64,000 bases of DNA, from the NCBI GenBank assembly GCA_016778895.1, contig JADHOR010000001.1:162459-226458 (forward strand), read 5' to 3'. Numbering within the stretch: position 1 is the first letter of the stretch; the number at the start of each line of letters is the position of its first letter. Shown here in pieces: positions 26,264-35,407 of this stretch. The translations under genes and the position numbers were made by a program. Source of the DNA: Candidatus Puniceispirillum sp. (GTDB lineage: Bacteria > Pseudomonadota > Alphaproteobacteria > Puniceispirillales > Puniceispirillaceae). The notes beneath the pieces are model-generated. The model worked only from the letters and a program-made list of their open reading frames with translations. It ran no database searches and had not been told where the DNA came from.

Positions 26264-27181
26264 ATGACCCCGGATAAAACCCTTACCACAGTTGCTATTT
26301 TAATGCCCGGCGATATGGGACACGGATGCGCCAGCCAGTTCCGCCAACATGGATTGCGTGTGGTGACCTGCCTTGCCGGTCGAAGCCAGCGCACTAAATC
26401 ACTGGCCGACAAGGCCGGACTCGAAAATTTTTCATCGCTTGGCGATCTGGTACAGTCTGTCGATCTGATCTTGTCGATTTTGCCTCCCGAACATGCACTA
26501 TCACAAGCGCAAGACGTAGCCACGGCAATGAGGGCTACCGGCGCCTATCCCGATTATGTCGATTGCAATGCAATTTCGCCAACTACCACCAAACAGGTGG
26601 CCGCCAGTTTTGACGGCCTGCCAGCACGGTTTATTGATGGTGGCATTATCGGGCTAAACCCGGTAAAGGAGAACGGTCGAACCCGCCTTTATGTAAGTGG
26701 GCAAGGTACCTCACTGGTGCGACAGCTCGATGGCCGCGGCATTATTGTGCGCGATCTGGGCGACGAGATTGGCCGCGCATCGGCAATGAAAATGATCTAT
26801 GCAAGCAGTACCAAAGGCGCTTTTACCCTATTTGCCGCAGTGGCAGTAATGGCCGAATTGGCTGGTCTACGCGATGAGATTTTTCACGAACTTGAGCAAA
26901 GCCAACCAACGACTATGGCGACTATCAAGCGCATGATGCCACGTATTCCGCTTGATGCCAAACGCTGGATTTTTGAAATGGAGGAAATCGCCCGCACCTA
27001 TGATACGCTCGGCATGACGCCCCATTTCCATCAGGGCGCGGCTGCGATGATGCAGCTTGCCGACCAAACACCATTGGCCAGGGGCACGCGCGAGACAGCG
27101 CAGGATGATACTGCGCTCGCAGATGTGTTGCAGATGTATGTTGACGCCTTAAGGGCAAAACCGTTAGGGCAAAACTATTAG
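26264..27181 (+). CDS. NAD(P)-dependent dehydrogenase with DUF1932 C-terminal domain
   Basis: A 305-residue protein of the 6-phosphogluconate/3-hydroxyisobutyrate dehydrogenase-like group. The N-terminal Rossmann fold is recognisable though its first loop is LMPGDMGHGCASQF, and the substrate segment YVDCNAISPTTTKQV and IDGGIIGLNPVKENG follow. The C-terminal half (ASAMKMIYASSTKGAFTLFAA) matches the DUF1932 domain. The substrate is unknown. It starts 43 bases after fni and could be cotranscribed with the retinal operon, but nothing links it to carotenoids. Confidence 0.8.
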   Translation: MTPDKTLTTVAILMPGDMGHGCASQFRQHGLRVVTCLAGRSQRTKSLADKAGLENFSSLGDLVQSVDLILSILPPEHALSQAQDVATAMRATGAYPDYVDCNAISPTTTKQVAASFDGLPARFIDGGIIGLNPVKENGRTRLYVSGQGTSLVRQLDGRGIIVRDLGDEIGRASAMKMIYASSTKGAFTLFAAVAVMAELAGLRDEIFHELEQSQPTTMATIKRMMPRIPLDAKRWIFEMEEIARTYDTLGMTPHFHQGAAAMMQLADQTPLARGTRETAQDDTALADVLQMYVDALRAKPLGQNY

Positions 27182-27322
27182 ACGATTTGCAATCCATGTC
27201 TTGCAGTAACACAAATCCGCTCGTGCGCTCATATTCGGCTTTGACCGGCTAGCGATTGTTTTATCAATTAAAGCCAGTTCAGCCATACTAATCCCCCGCT
27301 CAGAAACATAGGAGAGATGCTA

Positions 27323-28027
27323 ATGACCAGTGCAATTTGGGCCTTGGCCTATGATATTTCAGCCACCGATCGCGATCAGTATCTGGACTGGTTCCACCGC
27401 GTTCACATCCCCAACAAGCTGGCGCGGCCTGGCTATCGTTGGGCTGCGCATTATCAAGGCGCCGCCGCCATGCCTGACATGGATAGCTATATTGCACTGT
27501 TCGGCGGCGAGACAACGCGCGTTTTTCTGCACCCCAGCCCAGCGCAGCTAAAGACCAAACAAGACAATCTAACCCGCAAGATGATGACGCTACGGCACAA
27601 TACCTATGCGTCGATATTGACGCATGAATGGAGCGTTAGCACGCCGCTGGAGACCGCCAACCAGATGAATTCCATTGACCCTGCGACCGCAGGCCGTCTG
27701 GATTTTCTTGGCATCGATGCCGGCGGTGGCGGCGGGATGGATGAGGCGGTTGGCGCATGGGCGGTGCAACAGCTGATGCCACGCCTTCACCGTGATCAAG
27801 CGGGTGACGGTCAAATCACGGCGATCACGCATAAGCTGGCAAGCGTTACCGGAAGTCCATCACATATCATGATGCATTTGCGAGACGGCACCAAGACGCC
27901 AGACGATAATTTATTTGATCCAGACGGGTCTATAATGGCTGATAGGCCAGAAACCGCGGTATTGGATCACCGATCTGGCAGCCTTATCTGGCCAAGCTTA
28001 AGGGCACAGGCGTTGCCAAAAATTTGA
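27323..28027 (+). CDS. Conserved protein, unknown function (possible dimeric alpha/beta-barrel N-terminus)
   Basis: A 234-residue soluble protein. I do not recognise the family. The N-terminus (SAIWALAYDISATDRDQYL, then DWFHRVHIPNKLARPG) has the length and pattern of a ferredoxin-like dimeric alpha/beta-barrel domain, and the C-terminal half contains a glycine run (DAGGGGGMDEAVGAW) and a second similar beta-alpha pattern. ATG at 27323 is preferred to 27317 because GGAG lies eight bases before it. A weak hairpin follows at 28081-28108. Confidence 0.65.
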   Translation: MTSAIWALAYDISATDRDQYLDWFHRVHIPNKLARPGYRWAAHYQGAAAMPDMDSYIALFGGETTRVFLHPSPAQLKTKQDNLTRKMMTLRHNTYASILTHEWSVSTPLETANQMNSIDPATAGRLDFLGIDAGGGGGMDEAVGAWAVQQLMPRLHRDQAGDGQITAITHKLASVTGSPSHIMMHLRDGTKTPDDNLFDPDGSIMADRPETAVLDHRSGSLIWPSLRAQALPKI

Positions 28028-28338
28028 GCTAAGATTACCACGATCTGGCCTTATATTAAGTCAAAAGTATTCAGGCGAACAAAGGCCAGAAATTGCCTAA
28101 CGGCCTTTATGTTAAAACACTGTAATGAAACTGCACTGCATCAATAAAGTTTATCTTTGGAACAGATATAGAAACTCCCTAATTCTTCTAAAACTTCACT
28201 GTTCGGAAGCTACTTATGAGCAACAAGAGAGAGAAGATTACGCTCTAATATTTTAATATCCTTTTAAACGAGAGGTCGGTTAAGCCAAGGTTTAATAAAC
28301 ACAGGTGCTATATATAAACTTTATAAATTCAAAGCACG
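28028..28338. other. Intergenic region, AT-rich, no gene seen
   Basis: No coding frame with a plausible start was found. AAAGGCC (28081-28087) and GGCCTTT (28102-28108) could pair across a 14-base loop, a weak terminator for the rightward gene. From about 28110 the sequence turns clearly AT-rich, marking the left edge of the AT-rich block that follows. Confidence 0.5.
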
Positions 28339-29151
28339 TTATACGATTACGCTGTATAACAACTGCAACCCAACAATGCCCAGAATAATGTGCAGCAGCA
28401 GATAAAACTGTTCATCGCTTATCTTGTTATTAATTTTTTGACCCAATTTAATACCAATTGGTATAGCTGGAAGTAGTAAAAGAGAAACTAAGCCAGATGA
28501 TTTGGATAAAATACCAAGGTCCCAGTAAAGAGGCACCTTTGTTAGATTGAGAATAAAGAAGAACGCACCAGCTGAGCCGATAAACGTGTACCTGGGCACT
28601 TTGCAAGACATAAGAAAAATCTGCAAAGGTATACCGCCTGAGACCGAAATAAAGCTCGCGATGCCAGATAACGTGCACCAAAACCCACCCCAGCTCCAGA
28701 GTGCAATCGGTCTTTTTTGAAATGGTAAGTTGCCCACAATACCCAATTTAACGGGAAAAAACCGTTTTCTGAAATAGGCGAAAACAGTTATCAAAGACAT
28801 TAATGAGATGAACGTCACAAGTGTGGCATTAGAAATGTAATCAAAAAAATACCAACCAAAAAAATGACCAAGAAGACCAAAAATAAGCATGATCAATAAC
28901 AATTTATAGTCAATTTTGTTATCCGAAAAAAACACTACCCAAACATCAATAATCAATAGAATTGGCAAAGTCACAGCCAGCGCTACTCTTGGCGAAGTAA
29001 CAAGCAAAAGCATTGGTATGCCTAAAGCAACAGCTCCGCCAAAACCAGATTTAGAGACTGCTGTCACAAGAACTGCAATGAACCCAACAAAGTAAAATAA
29101 TATTGGCGCAGCAATTTCAAGCGCAGCAAAAAGTTCGGAAAAAAATATCAA
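28339..29151 (-). CDS. TauE/SafE-family membrane transporter (second copy)
   Basis: A 270-residue membrane protein with about eight helices and the TauE/SafE signature near the start (VTAVSKSGFGGAVALGIPML). It is only distantly similar to the protein at 16.6 kb. Base composition is very AT-rich (the 60 bases from 28861 contain 15 G+C), unlike the crt genes. No ATG fits the N-terminus; a TTG at 29149-29151 with a distant GGA is the best start, so the 5' end is uncertain. A sulfatase lies nearby, so export of sulfite or a sulfonate is an attractive but unproved role. Confidence 0.8.
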   Translation of the reverse strand: MIFFSELFAALEIAAPILFYFVGFIAVLVTAVSKSGFGGAVALGIPMLLLVTSPRVALAVTLPILLIIDVWVVFFSDNKIDYKLLLIMLIFGLLGHFFGWYFFDYISNATLVTFISLMSLITVFAYFRKRFFPVKLGIVGNLPFQKRPIALWSWGGFWCTLSGIASFISVSGGIPLQIFLMSCKVPRYTFIGSAGAFFFILNLTKVPLYWDLGILSKSSGLVSLLLLPAIPIGIKLGQKINNKISDEQFYLLLHIILGIVGLQLLYSVIV

Positions 29152-29199
29152 AACGATTTTTTTGTTCCTTTATCCAAATGATTAAACATATGATTTGGG

Positions 29200-30315
29200 A
29201 TGCTCTCGAAGATCAAAGTATCTTTGATTACTAAGGATAAGCAAAATTTGGAGGCACCTCCTGCGGAGCAGAAAGAGTCAGTGTTGTTGATACAGTTGTC
29301 AACTAAAGAAACTTATCACCGTCTCATAGACGGTTTTGTCAGAGTGTGTTTATCAGTATTACTTTTTCTTTTTAGTACAGTCAGCTCATACGCAGGCATT
29401 ACAAAAGAAAATTTAGGGCATTTTTACCAGTCTATTGTTAGTGTTCACACTTCGGTTCTGAGCAATGCAAGAACAGCCGCGAGCCTTGGAGTCAAACGGG
29501 AAGGAAATGGTGTCGCAATAGATGAGACCCATATCTTAACTATTGGCTATATAATCATTGAGGCAGAGAGAATAGAGATAGGATTACCAGATGGGCGCCG
29601 ATTTCCCGCAACAATTGTTGGCTACGACCACACTTCTGGCTTTGGTATTGTCAAACCTATTATTCCAATTAAATTTAACCCACTACCGTTGGGAGACTCG
29701 GATACTTTCGATTCAAATGAGGATCTATTGATTCTGCCAGCGCTCGAACGCGGTGCAGGGTCAATTGTGAGATCTGTGTCGCGGAGGCCGTTCGCTGGTT
29801 GGTGGGAGTATTTTCTCAAAAGTCCCATATATACTGTGCCTGCAAATGGTTTATGGGCAGGAGCACCAATTTTAAACCAACAGGGCGAGATTTTGGGATT
29901 AGGGTCGTTATTTGTGTCAGAGGCGATACCCAGCGTATCCTCACCTGGAAATATGTCCGTTCCCATAAACATACTCAAACCGATACTGCAAGACCTCATA
30001 TCTTACGGTAGAAGAAAAAACAAAATTCAACCATATATTGGGATTTCATCAGATGACAGAAACGATCAAATTACTGTTACAGGAGTGAGTAAAGGTGGGC
30101 CTGCATTCAATGCAGGCATTAAACCTCAAGACGTGGTTTTAACGGTTAATGGTTCGCAAGTGTCTAACTTAACGGCGTTTTACCATAAAATATGGAACTC
30201 TGGTGAGGCCGGGGAGGCTATTGAATTAACAGTTCTAAGAGACGGCGCAATCCTAAAATTCAATCTTATAAGTGTTGATCGAATGGACTATTTCGTTAAA
30301 CCGCGATCTTTTTGA
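29200..30315 (+). CDS. HtrA-like S1C pseudoprotease with PDZ domain
   Basis: A 371-residue protein with a membrane anchor or signal (VCLSVLLFLFSTVSSYAG, residues 49-66), a trypsin-like domain (about 70-270) and a C-terminal PDZ domain (about 278-362; GGPAFNAGIKPQDVVLTVNG). It aligns with DegP/HtrA at the catalytic blocks, but all three catalytic residues are replaced: His by Y117 (ILTIGYII), Asp by G147 (GYDHTSGFGIVK) and Ser by A220 (GLWAGAPIL). The frame is open and the PDZ is intact, so it is better read as a scaffold or sensor than a decayed gene. It is divergent from the TauE/SafE gene, with 48 bases between the starts. Confidence 0.82.
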   Translation: MLSKIKVSLITKDKQNLEAPPAEQKESVLLIQLSTKETYHRLIDGFVRVCLSVLLFLFSTVSSYAGITKENLGHFYQSIVSVHTSVLSNARTAASLGVKREGNGVAIDETHILTIGYIIIEAERIEIGLPDGRRFPATIVGYDHTSGFGIVKPIIPIKFNPLPLGDSDTFDSNEDLLILPALERGAGSIVRSVSRRPFAGWWEYFLKSPIYTVPANGLWAGAPILNQQGEILGLGSLFVSEAIPSVSSPGNMSVPINILKPILQDLISYGRRKNKIQPYIGISSDDRNDQITVTGVSKGGPAFNAGIKPQDVVLTVNGSQVSNLTAFYHKIWNSGEAGEAIELTVLRDGAILKFNLISVDRMDYFVKPRSF

Positions 30316-30546
30316 TAAAACGTTAGAGTTTTTTGCTCAAGCCTTGGCATTGATCGATGCAAATCTATTTAATTTATTTAAACAGAATGGTTCTATCTTT
30401 CCCTTCGCTTTACATTTACTCCAGCCAGACGCAAAACACTGCCCCACTCTTCAGAGAGTATCCATTTTAAATTTCTAAAAAATAATTGGTTCGAGCTGAA
30501 CTTAACTGTAAAATTGCGAACATGGTTGAGCATGAGAGGTTCACTT

Positions 30547-31986
30547 ATGAACTACAAAATCCCGAACCAACTGATATTAATGACAGACGAACACACTCGT
30601 AAAGTACTCGGCTGCTACGGAAATAAAATCATAAAAACCCCAAACATTGACGATTTAGCGCATCAAGGAACGCTATTCGAGAATGCGTACACAAATGTAC
30701 CTATTTGCGTGCCCGCAAGGGCTTCATTTGCAACCGGCGATTACGCACACCGTTCGCATCATTGGGATAACGCCACGCCATATTTTGGCTCTCCGCCCTC
30801 TTGGGGGAACGAATTACAAAAAGCTGGTATTAAAGTGGGGTCAATCGGAAAACTGCACTATCGGAATTCGGATGACGATGTAGGGCTGGATTTTCAAAAA
30901 ATACCAATGCATGTAGTTGATGGAACTGGTGATGTTCTAGGCTGTGTTAGGGAGCCCCTACCAAAACGCTGGAAGGCTTTGTCAATGGCTGAGAAAATTG
31001 GCCCAGGTGAAACTGACTACAATGTTTATGACCGTAAGGTTGCGGCCGAAGCGATAGAGTGGTTAGCCGCGAATGGCAAGCAACAGAAACCTTGGGTGCT
31101 TTTCGTTTCCATGGTAGCCCCCCACTTTCCGTTGATAGCGCCACAAGAGTTCTACGATCTATATGATAAGCTTGGCCTGATGCCCACAAAGCCCCGGGAG
31201 TTCCCCGAACATCCTTGGCATCACGCAATGCGAAATTGTCAAATCATGGACAACTTTAATCCAGAGCGAACTCGCGTTGCTTTGGCATCCTATTATGGAC
31301 TTGTCACTTTCATTGATGATTTGATTGGCCAAATTTTAGAGGCCGTTGAACAAAACGGTCTCAGTGACAACACACAAATTTTCTACCTTAGCGATCACGG
31401 TGATAATATCGGTGAACGTGACTTTTGGGGCAAATCAAATTTTTATGAAGAAGCAGTTGGTGTGCCTTGTATTATAAAAGGCCCAGGAATTCCCATTGGC
31501 AAAACCTCTAGAACACCAGTCTCTTTGATTGATGTCTACCCAACCGTACTGAAGACCGTGGGCATCACACCAGAAGCAAAGCCCGGTACATCACTAGCAG
31601 ACCTAGCCAACGTTGAAGATGATCTTGATAGATTGGTTTTTTCTGAATATCACGCTATGGGATCGACAACCGGCGCTTTCATGATCCGCAAGGGCCCCTG
31701 GAAATTCATCTACTATGTATCAATGAAACCACAGCTATTCAATTTATCTGAAGACCCAGAAGAATTGCATGATCTTGGAGTTGACCCCGAGTTCAAAGAT
31801 ATAAGAAATAAATTGGAGAGAGAACTACGCTTAATATGCGATCCAGAGTTAGTTGACGCCCAGGCCAAGGCTGATCAAACCGCGATCATTGAGGCTAACG
31901 GCGGTGTTGAGGCAGTGGTTGCAAAAGGTGGATTTGGAGCGACACCCCCACCAGGTGTAAGCGCCAAATACATGGTTCAGAGATAA
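30547..31986 (+). CDS. Sulfatase (type I, formylglycine-dependent family)
   Basis: About 479 residues of the alkaline-phosphatase-like sulfatase superfamily. The N-terminus LILMTDEHTRKVLGCYG carries the metal-binding Asp, TPNIDDLAHQGTLFENAY follows, and the modification signature is CVPAR (C54 to R58), in which the Cys becomes formylglycine. FYLSDHGDNIGERDFWGKSNFYEEA provides the second metal site. No signal peptide is evident, so it is probably cytoplasmic. ATG at 30547 follows GAGAGG at good spacing. The overall pattern is close to choline-sulfatase-like enzymes, which would suit the quaternary-amine genes in this window, but the substrate is undetermined. No formylglycine-generating enzyme is in view. 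Confidence 0.88.
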   Translation: MNYKIPNQLILMTDEHTRKVLGCYGNKIIKTPNIDDLAHQGTLFENAYTNVPICVPARASFATGDYAHRSHHWDNATPYFGSPPSWGNELQKAGIKVGSIGKLHYRNSDDDVGLDFQKIPMHVVDGTGDVLGCVREPLPKRWKALSMAEKIGPGETDYNVYDRKVAAEAIEWLAANGKQQKPWVLFVSMVAPHFPLIAPQEFYDLYDKLGLMPTKPREFPEHPWHHAMRNCQIMDNFNPERTRVALASYYGLVTFIDDLIGQILEAVEQNGLSDNTQIFYLSDHGDNIGERDFWGKSNFYEEAVGVPCIIKGPGIPIGKTSRTPVSLIDVYPTVLKTVGITPEAKPGTSLADLANVEDDLDRLVFSEYHAMGSTTGAFMIRKGPWKFIYYVSMKPQLFNLSEDPEELHDLGVDPEFKDIRNKLERELRLICDPELVDAQAKADQTAIIEANGGVEAVVAKGGFGATPPPGVSAKYMVQR

Positions 31987-32326
31987 TAGTGCGGTTTTTC
32001 AGAGAATGATGAAACCTCTCTGAGCCATCATTGATGAGAGGCTGGTTTAATGTTTTTGTAAAAATTCTCAATTTTAGAATGCAACAATGACCACAATTAT
32101 GGCGGCTTTATAAAGGCAAGATTGCGTTTGACCCTTCGATCAATAGCCACGTTCTACCAAACACCAAGATCATCAAGACGCGTCCTAAATTACGCGTTTA
32201 TGTTATTTGCAAAACCTAACTACTAAATGCCAATTTACCAAGTGATGCCTTTGAGAGACATTATTGAGATTGATTCCCAGCTTCAGTATTGTTTTCAGTT
32301 GTAAATTATATCGAGGGGACACATAG
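31987..32326. other. Intergenic region, no gene seen
   Basis: About 340 AT-rich bases between the sulfatase and the dioxygenase. CCTCTC near 32014 and GAGAGG near 32036 could pair, but no T run follows directly. A GAGGGG ribosome-binding site for the next gene ends the region. Confidence 0.5.
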
Positions 32327-33451
32327 ATGAAAATCAGCGCTTTTCGACTTGATTCTAGCTCTTTAAAGGTTGTGTTGCAAAACGGACAGTCTTCTGATTT
32401 TTCTTATTTTTGGTTGCGTGATAACGCACGCGACCCCGTAAGCTTTGACAGTCAGAGTCACCAACGTGAATTATTCACAGCGAAAGTGCCTGCCAATATC
32501 TCCCCAGAACAGGTAGAACTAAAAGAGGACGGCCAATTCATTTGCATCAAATGGCCCGACCTTGAAAATTTCGCGGACTATGATAGCGGATTTCTTGCAG
32601 CTTACTTTAAGCCGATGGATGCAATTGATGTACCGGTGCCTATGCTCTGGGATGCGCATAACATAACCAGTGATCTTGTTTCAATTGAGTATGATCAGGC
32701 GTTAACTCGATCAGGCACCTCTGACGCTCTAAAAAAGATTGCCGATTATGGATTTGTGCTTGTGAAACACTGTCCATGCGAACAGACGTCTGTGGCCAAG
32801 TTTGCAAATAATATTGGCTATATTCGCGAGACTATTTTTGGTGGGTTGTGGGAGTTTGAAGCGAATGAAACCATGGCAGATAGCGCGTATACGCCAAAGG
32901 AACTGCGACCACATACCGACTCGACTTACAGTTTAGACGCACCTGGGCTGCAAATACTTCTTTGTATGGAGTATGACGCAACTGGCGGTGAGTCTGTCAT
33001 GGTTGACGGTTTTAGAGTGGCTCACCAGCTTCAACAAGATGACCCGATTTTATATGCCGCACTTGGCCAGATTGAGGTTACTGGCATTTACAAAGGGGAT
33101 GGTTCAAATTTGCAGGCACGCCGACCAATCCTACGACATGACCATGAGGGACGACTCCTTCAGTTAACCTTTAACAATTATGACCGGGCAACGATACGAC
33201 TTCCCGAATCACAGATGACCCAGCTCTATGCCGGGATCCGTTATCTGGATGGCCGATTTAACAGCTCAAACTATCAATGGCGGTATCAACTAAAGCCCGG
33301 CGAAATGATAGTTTTTGATAATTGGCGGATCCTACATGGCCGCGGCGCTTTTCAGGGAAAACGAAAAATGGCAGGTGCCTATATAAATCGTGAGGACTAT
33401 CTAAGTAGTTTGAAAACACATGGTCTGGTTAGGCACCATTCACAGTATTAA
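32327..33451 (+). CDS. Gamma-butyrobetaine hydroxylase-like Fe(II)/2-oxoglutarate dioxygenase
   Basis: A 374-residue enzyme of the gamma-butyrobetaine/trimethyllysine hydroxylase family. The iron triad is H196, D198 (RPHTDSTYS) and H337 (ILHGRGAF); DAPGLQILLCMEYDATGGES is the characteristic following block. An N-terminal DUF971-like domain is present (FSYFWLRDNARDP), but the zinc-binding cysteines (CxCxxC) of animal enzymes are replaced by A, D and S. The reaction in the family is O2- and 2-oxoglutarate-dependent hydroxylation of gamma-butyrobetaine to L-carnitine. ATG at 32327 follows GAGGGG. The carnitine catabolic genes 15 kb downstream support this substrate. Confidence 0.82.
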   Translation: MKISAFRLDSSSLKVVLQNGQSSDFSYFWLRDNARDPVSFDSQSHQRELFTAKVPANISPEQVELKEDGQFICIKWPDLENFADYDSGFLAAYFKPMDAIDVPVPMLWDAHNITSDLVSIEYDQALTRSGTSDALKKIADYGFVLVKHCPCEQTSVAKFANNIGYIRETIFGGLWEFEANETMADSAYTPKELRPHTDSTYSLDAPGLQILLCMEYDATGGESVMVDGFRVAHQLQQDDPILYAALGQIEVTGIYKGDGSNLQARRPILRHDHEGRLLQLTFNNYDRATIRLPESQMTQLYAGIRYLDGRFNSSNYQWRYQLKPGEMIVFDNWRILHGRGAFQGKRKMAGAYINREDYLSSLKTHGLVRHHSQY

Positions 33452-33727
33452 CGATGAATATATCTCAGTGATTGAGCTGTTATTACCAATTTTTCAGAAC
33501 CAGAAAAAAGTCTCATAGGGTAAAAGAAAATATGATTTGCCGCATAAAATAACGATCAACTAGCTACTAAATCTAAAATCTAGCTAACGCCAAAATGCTT
33601 GTCAAAGACCCCATTCTCCTTTTACGCTATGGTTAAAACATAAGAGGGAATGGCACCGTTAAGCATTCGGAAGTCGAAGCGCGGTCAGTCAGATGCCACT
33701 TCTTAATCTTTTTTGTCGGAGGAAAAA

Positions 33728-35275
33728 ATGACTAATCAATTTTCAAGAAGAACATTGTTGCAAACGTCAGCTGCGGCTGGCCTGCTTTCAACGATGGGAA
33801 TGCCAGCCTGGGCGGCGCCAAAGCATGGTGGCCGTTTGCGGTTAGGGCTTGCTGGTGCCAATACATCAGACACGTGGGATAGCCGAACCCATTCTGATAA
33901 CTATATGATTAACATGGGCGCTGGTTGTGTATTTGAGACCCTGACCGAAGTGGCTTCTGATGGCAGCCTTAGAGGCGAACTAGCAGAAAGCTGGGAAGCA
34001 ACACCAGATGCCAAAGTCTGGACATTTAATTTGCGTAAAGGCGTAAAATTCCATAACGGCAAGAGCTTTGGCGCCGATGACGTTATCGAATCAATGAAAA
34101 TGCATGTGGAAGAAGGTGCTAAATCAGCAGCCAAGCCAATCGTATCGTCGGTTGATGAGATGAAAAAGCTTAGTGACACACAGGTACAATTTACCCTGAA
34201 ATCTGGCAGTGCTGATTTCCCTTATCTAGTTTCTGATTACCACATCTGTATCTTCCCAGCAGGTATGATTGCCGAAGCTATCAGCAAAGGCATCGGTACC
34301 GGCCCATATCAGGTGGTTTCATTTGAACCAGGTGTTCGGACTTTGGTGAAGAAATTTGAAGACCATTATCGCGCTGATACAGTTGGCTATTTTGCCGAGG
34401 TTGAAGCTATTGCAATTGCCGATGCCTCTGCACGGATGAACGCAATGATGACCGGTCAGGTTGATGCCGTTAACCGTGTTGATTTCAAAACGGTTCCTTT
34501 AATGAAGGCAAACCCAAATGTTGAAATCATTGAAGTCACCGGAAATATGCACAATGTCTTCCCAATGCTATGCAAGATGGAGCCTTTCAACAATGTGCAT
34601 GTCAGGCAAGCGTTAAAACATGCGGTTAACCGGCAGGAAATGGTTGATAAAATTTTGCTAGGTCATGGAGCGATCGGCAATGACCATCCGATCGGTCCAG
34701 CAAATCAGTATTATGCCGGCAACCTCCCGCAAATCCAGTATGACCCTGACAAGGCAAAATTCCATATGAATAAGGCGGGCTTGGGTAATCTAAAGCTTGA
34801 CCTGCATGTATCAGAGGGCGCATTCGCCGGTGCGACAGATGCCGGACAACTCTATTCTAACTCAGCCGCAAAATGTGGAATAACCATCAATGTTATTCAG
34901 GAACCAGCCGATGGGTATTGGTCGAATGTTTGGATGAAAAAGCCTTGGTGCGCGTCGTATTGGTCAGGACGAGCTACCGAAGACTGGATGTTCCAGACCG
35001 CGTATGAAAGTGGCCAGCCGTGGAACGAAGCCGGTTGGGAAAATGAGAGGTTCCAGTCACTTTTGAAACAAGGCAGGTCAGAACTTGATAGCGCTAAGCG
35101 TCGCGATATTTACACCGAAATGCAGTCATTGTGTTCTCAAGAGGGCGGTACAATAATTCCGATGTATCAGAACTATCTGGACGCTGCCTCAACAAAGCTG
35201 GCTCATGGGCCGAAAGTTGGTAATTTGTGGATGCTGGATAATTCACGAATTTCTAAGCGTTGGTGGTTCGCCTAG
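33728..35275 (+). CDS. ABC transporter substrate-binding protein, family 5, Tat-exported
   Basis: About 515 residues of the oligopeptide-binding family (SBP_bac_5). The N-terminus has a twin-arginine signal (FSRRTLLQTSAAAG, cleavage near AWA-A), so it is exported folded to the periplasm. Family segments are VFETLTEVASDGSLRGELAESWE, FNLRKGVKFHNGKSFGADDV and VRQALKHAVNRQEMVDKILLG. It is followed by a stem-loop, two permeases and a fused ATPase, a complete importer. ATG at 33728 follows CGGAGG. The ligand is not necessarily a peptide; members also bind opines and other nitrogen compounds. Confidence 0.9.
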   Translation: MTNQFSRRTLLQTSAAAGLLSTMGMPAWAAPKHGGRLRLGLAGANTSDTWDSRTHSDNYMINMGAGCVFETLTEVASDGSLRGELAESWEATPDAKVWTFNLRKGVKFHNGKSFGADDVIESMKMHVEEGAKSAAKPIVSSVDEMKKLSDTQVQFTLKSGSADFPYLVSDYHICIFPAGMIAEAISKGIGTGPYQVVSFEPGVRTLVKKFEDHYRADTVGYFAEVEAIAIADASARMNAMMTGQVDAVNRVDFKTVPLMKANPNVEIIEVTGNMHNVFPMLCKMEPFNNVHVRQALKHAVNRQEMVDKILLGHGAIGNDHPIGPANQYYAGNLPQIQYDPDKAKFHMNKAGLGNLKLDLHVSEGAFAGATDAGQLYSNSAAKCGITINVIQEPADGYWSNVWMKKPWCASYWSGRATEDWMFQTAYESGQPWNEAGWENERFQSLLKQGRSELDSAKRRDIYTEMQSLCSQEGGTIIPMYQNYLDAASTKLAHGPKVGNLWMLDNSRISKRWWFA

Positions 35276-35295
35276 TCGATTAGCAAAAAAACAAA

Positions 35296-35331
35296 CGGTT
35301 TCACGCAGGTTCTCTAATTTGTGTGAAACCG
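35296..35331 (+). promoter_or_regulatory. Intercistronic stem-loop after the binding-protein gene
   Basis: CGGTTTCAC (35296-35304) pairs perfectly with GTGAAACCG (35323-35331) around an 18-base loop. No T run follows rightward, so it is unlikely to terminate. Such hairpins often protect the 3' end of the abundant binding-protein message relative to the permeases. Confidence 0.6.
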
Positions 35332-35407
35332 CCACATACTACGTTGCTTGACTTCAACCTGATCTTGGATAGCTGATATCGCAGTCCAATCAAACAAACT
35401 AGGTCGC

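Noticed and set aside
28081..28108. Hairpin AAAGGCC...GGCCTTT as a terminator
   Set aside because: The loop is long (14 bases) and no proper T run follows, so it is mentioned only within the intergenic entry.
29200..30315. Calling the HtrA-like gene a pseudogene
   Set aside because: The frame is full length with intact PDZ and membrane segment; only catalytic residues are changed, which fits a pseudoprotease.
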